Below are positions 61,958-64,000 of a stretch of 64,000 bases of DNA, in pieces. Numbering within the stretch: position 1 is the first letter of the stretch; each line of letters begins with the position of its first letter. The translations under genes and the position numbers were made by a program. The notes under the pieces were generated by a model that did not search any database, was not told the DNA's origin, and saw only the letters and a program-made list of their open reading frames with translations. Source of the DNA: Parachlamydiales bacterium. GTDB lineage: Bacteria; Chlamydiota; Chlamydiia; Chlamydiales; JABDDJ01. Location: positions 62,001 to 126,000 of the forward strand of contig JBAZCF010000009.1 of the NCBI GenBank assembly GCA_041671045.1, given 5' to 3'.

Positions 61958-62953
61958 TTACCATCTCTCATCAAAACATATATCGAATGCTGGATGATCA
62001 GGATTGGAACACATGGGCTGTACAATCCGCGTATTCCTGTATTCACATTCCTCTTTAGGAGGCAGCTGAGACAACAGCTCCTTTATCTGGGGAATCATTT
62101 CACGCGCCGCCTCACGACCAGCCATATATAATTGCATTTTGGCTTTGTCATTAAATGTCCCCACACCGCACATCTTCGGGCGGATGTTGATATTAGCATC
62201 TCTGATACTCAATGTATTCTGCCACATAAACGCTATCTCTGTGCTGCGTGATGCTACGCCAAAAAGATTGGTGGGAAAAGTCTTAGGTAATAACTCACAT
62301 AAATCCACTGCAATAACTAATTCAGCACCTAAATGCCTTGCCACGCTTACCGGCACGGGATTAATGATGCCCCCGTCGACAAGAACCCTGCCGTGCATCT
62401 CTACCGGAACAAACACTAATGGTATTGAGGTAGAGGCCCTCACAGCTTTGATCAAATCACCACTGCCTATCGGAACCAACTCCCCCGAATTAAGGTCAGT
62501 AGCTACAGCAATGAAGGGAATCTTCAATTCACTAAAACAGGTGGCATTCAGTTTATCATCTAGCATGCGGGTCATCGCAGTTCCTTGGGATAATCCAAAA
62601 CGGCAATCCCAAATGTCTATATCCAAGATTTTGTCAGTCTTTAGATTTTTGACTGCATCCTTGACCACACACATATCCATACTATCCGCATAAAGAGCAC
62701 CTACGATACTGCCTGCACTGCATCCGATGATCACATCAAATTCAATACCTGCGTTCACCAATTCTTCCAATACTCCGACATGGGCCATGCCGCGCACTCC
62801 GCCGCTACCTAGGACTAAAGCAACACGGATTCTTTCCGGAACTTCAAAACAGGGTGGAGGGGGGGGCTCATGATCGGGTATATATTTATGCGGGCAACAG
62901 GCTGTTGCAATCAATATTAATAGTGTGTGGAGAAGGTATATAGAGTGTTTCAC
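61958..62953 (-). CDS. Patatin-like phospholipase lipoprotein
   Basis: The 331-aa protein begins with a lipoprotein signal (LLHTLLILIATACC, lipid Cys around residue 19-20), then a proline-rich spacer (DHEPPPPPCF). The patatin domain follows: oxyanion glycines VLGSGGVRGMAHVGVL, nucleophile serine in GCSAGS and catalytic Asp in VDGGIINPVPV. This is the RssA/YchK branch. It hydrolyses acyl chains of phospholipids or lysophospholipids. As a lipoprotein it should be in the cell envelope. The start is GTG 62953 with only a weak ribosome site. Confidence 0.88.
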   Translation of the reverse strand: MKHSIYLLHTLLILIATACCPHKYIPDHEPPPPPCFEVPERIRVALVLGSGGVRGMAHVGVLEELVNAGIEFDVIIGCSAGSIVGALYADSMDMCVVKDAVKNLKTDKILDIDIWDCRFGLSQGTAMTRMLDDKLNATCFSELKIPFIAVATDLNSGELVPIGSGDLIKAVRASTSIPLVFVPVEMHGRVLVDGGIINPVPVSVARHLGAELVIAVDLCELLPKTFPTNLFGVASRSTEIAFMWQNTLSIRDANINIRPKMCGVGTFNDKAKMQLYMAGREAAREMIPQIKELLSQLPPKEECEYRNTRIVQPMCSNPDHPAFDICFDERW

Positions 62954-63014
62954 AGCTGACTCGAGGATCGTTAGTAAAGACCCTGATATTATATAAGACT
63001 AAATTTTAATGTTA

Positions 63015-64000
63015 CTATTTTGGCACTAGATCATAAAGCTCTTGTTTATCAACAGGATAGCCTAACATCAGAGCTTGGATCTGTATTTGCATATCAGGAG
63101 GCGTACTGTTTTTAAAGTTTGCGCTTTCAAATATTCCCTCTTTAAGGGGTTTTGCGACAACTTTTGAATCTCCCAATCTATAGACGGATGACTGTCTTAT
63201 ATCTCTTTCATAGGGTTCTTCCCCTGTATAAAGTTCATAAAGCACAACCCCTAAAGCATAGTTATCTAAGCGTGTTAAATTGTAGTTGTATGCTTCCCAA
63301 TCATTCTTCTTCACGCACTTTTGCAACTGCTTTATAATATTCACACTTGTATACTCAGCTGTTCCAAAGGTATGTTGGATATTGATTAGATCCGGTAGGT
63401 TGGGATCGTTAATAGTGTCTTTTAACACTCGCGCTTCCCCAAAGTCGGCAATCAAGACACGTCCCCCCTGGTCAACTAAAAAGTTGGGCATTTTTATGTC
63501 TTTATGTACGACTCCCATTTCATGAAGAATAGCTATGGCAGCAATTGTATCTTTGGCAAGTTTGTTTTTTTCCTTGATAGTTAATGAATCTCCATGCCTC
63601 TCTATATGGTTTGCTAAATCACCCTTAAATCGTTTCATGTGATATCGGTGTTCTTCCAGATTCACAAAAGAAGGGTTAGGAGAGACGACAATGCAAGCAT
63701 ACTCTCCTGATTTTTTCTTTCTAAAAGCATGCGGAAACTTGGGCCTGAGATCATCGATATGTTCTTGAATACGCTGATGTGTTTCGTGCAGGACTTCCAC
63801 TTCATTCTCAAAAGCCTCCACGTCCATACCAATCTTTTCTACAGAAGCAGATCCACTACTTAATTTGGTGCTGGCATTGATCATACCGCCACCGCCACCT
63901 GCAATAATTTCTTCACTCCGCAAGTACATTTTTAAATAAATTTCATCCTGCGTTTGTATAGCTCTTACATCGATGGTATTTTCGCCATACCTAAAAGAAA
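63015..64000 (-). CDS. Hanks-type Ser/Thr protein kinase (5' end outside window)
   Basis: The frame stays open to the window edge, so the start is probably beyond 64000; an internal ATG at 63929 would give 304 aa. The kinase core is clear: VVHKDIKMPNFLVDQ (catalytic loop with HKD instead of HRD), LIADFGEARV (DFG), FGTAEYTSV (APE-like, with E) and LDNYALGVVLYELYTGEEPYE. A glycine run (AGGGGG) lies upstream, and the beta3 lysine is not obvious. It resembles eukaryotic-like kinases of intracellular bacteria. Whether it is cytosolic or an effector cannot be told. Confidence 0.85.
   Translation of the reverse strand, partial: SFRYGENTIDVRAIQTQDEIYLKMYLRSEEIIAGGGGGMINASTKLSSGSASVEKIGMDVEAFENEVEVLHETHQRIQEHIDDLRPKFPHAFRKKKSGEYACIVVSPNPSFVNLEEHRYHMKRFKGDLANHIERHGDSLTIKEKNKLAKDTIAAIAILHEMGVVHKDIKMPNFLVDQGGRVLIADFGEARVLKDTINDPNLPDLINIQHTFGTAEYTSVNIIKQLQKCVKKNDWEAYNYNLTRLDNYALGVVLYELYTGEEPYERDIRQSSVYRLGDSKVVAKPLKEGIFESANFKNSTPPDMQIQIQALMLGYPVDKQELYDLVPK

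Overview
This window is a chromosomal segment of an environmental chlamydia (phylum Chlamydiota, probably order Parachlamydiales; genus not determined). Four things point that way. A homologue of the chlamydial protease CPAF keeps its His/Ser/Glu triad. The block pheS-rplT-rpmI-infC / tadA / rpsO-pnp / ftsH-tilS / two LptF-LptG permeases matches, as I recall it, the C. trachomatis CT833-CT845 neighbourhood. The ribosomal/RNA polymerase cluster runs infA-tRNA-Thr-tuf-tRNA-Trp-secE-nusG-rplKAJL-rpoBC. There is a transporter of the ADP/ATP-translocase (NTT/TLC) family, a Tyr/Trp permease of the TyrP type and Cys-rich beta-barrel proteins. The genes for other functions are more numerous than in Chlamydia proper, as expected for an amoeba-associated relative.

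Layout. 1-3011: translation operon on the minus strand (tRNA-Val, a degenerate ThrRS-like gene, infC, rpmI, rplT, start of pheS). 3065-11934: SBF-type transporter, hydrophobic protein, uvrC, small secreted protein, rlmN, glycosyltransferase, inactive rhomboid-like protein, tadA operon. 12032-26540: rpsO-pnp, a CPA2 antiporter, ftsH, a GYF-domain protein coupled to tilS, lptF/lptG-like permeases and a murF-alr fusion, which together cover RNA decay, proteolysis and envelope building. 26754-30120: tyrP, two lineage-specific hydrophobic proteins and a nested inverted-repeat element. 30126-43635: rpoCB, ribosomal proteins, nusG, secE, two tRNAs, tuf, infA. 43677-50217: DUF1295 enzyme, sufE, a large inverted repeat, an Hsp70-like/DUF2760 pair, an M24 peptidase and a secreted PTP-like phosphatase. 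50332-58108: a TPP riboswitch driving an NTT-family transporter, two paralogous outer-membrane proteins, an archaeal-type AspRS fused to a YbaK-type editing domain, CPAF and a DUF192 protein. 58141-64000: MFS transporter, fasciclin protein, unknown 579-aa protein, patatin lipoprotein and a Ser/Thr kinase running off the window.

The most notable observations are: (i) the TPP riboswitch whose 3' strand contains the Shine-Dalgarno of an NTT/TLC-family transporter, suggesting import of thiamine diphosphate or a relative; (ii) a ThrRS-derived protein without key residues or anticodon domain, sitting at the ancestral thrS position just upstream of infC and starting 5 nt after a tRNA-Val; (iii) the AspRS-YbaK fusion; (iv) the MurF-alanine racemase fusion in a phylum whose best-known members lack Alr; (v) several non-coding inverted-repeat elements, one with arms of about 180 bp.

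All calls come from reading the sequence and remembered family motifs; no database search was run.
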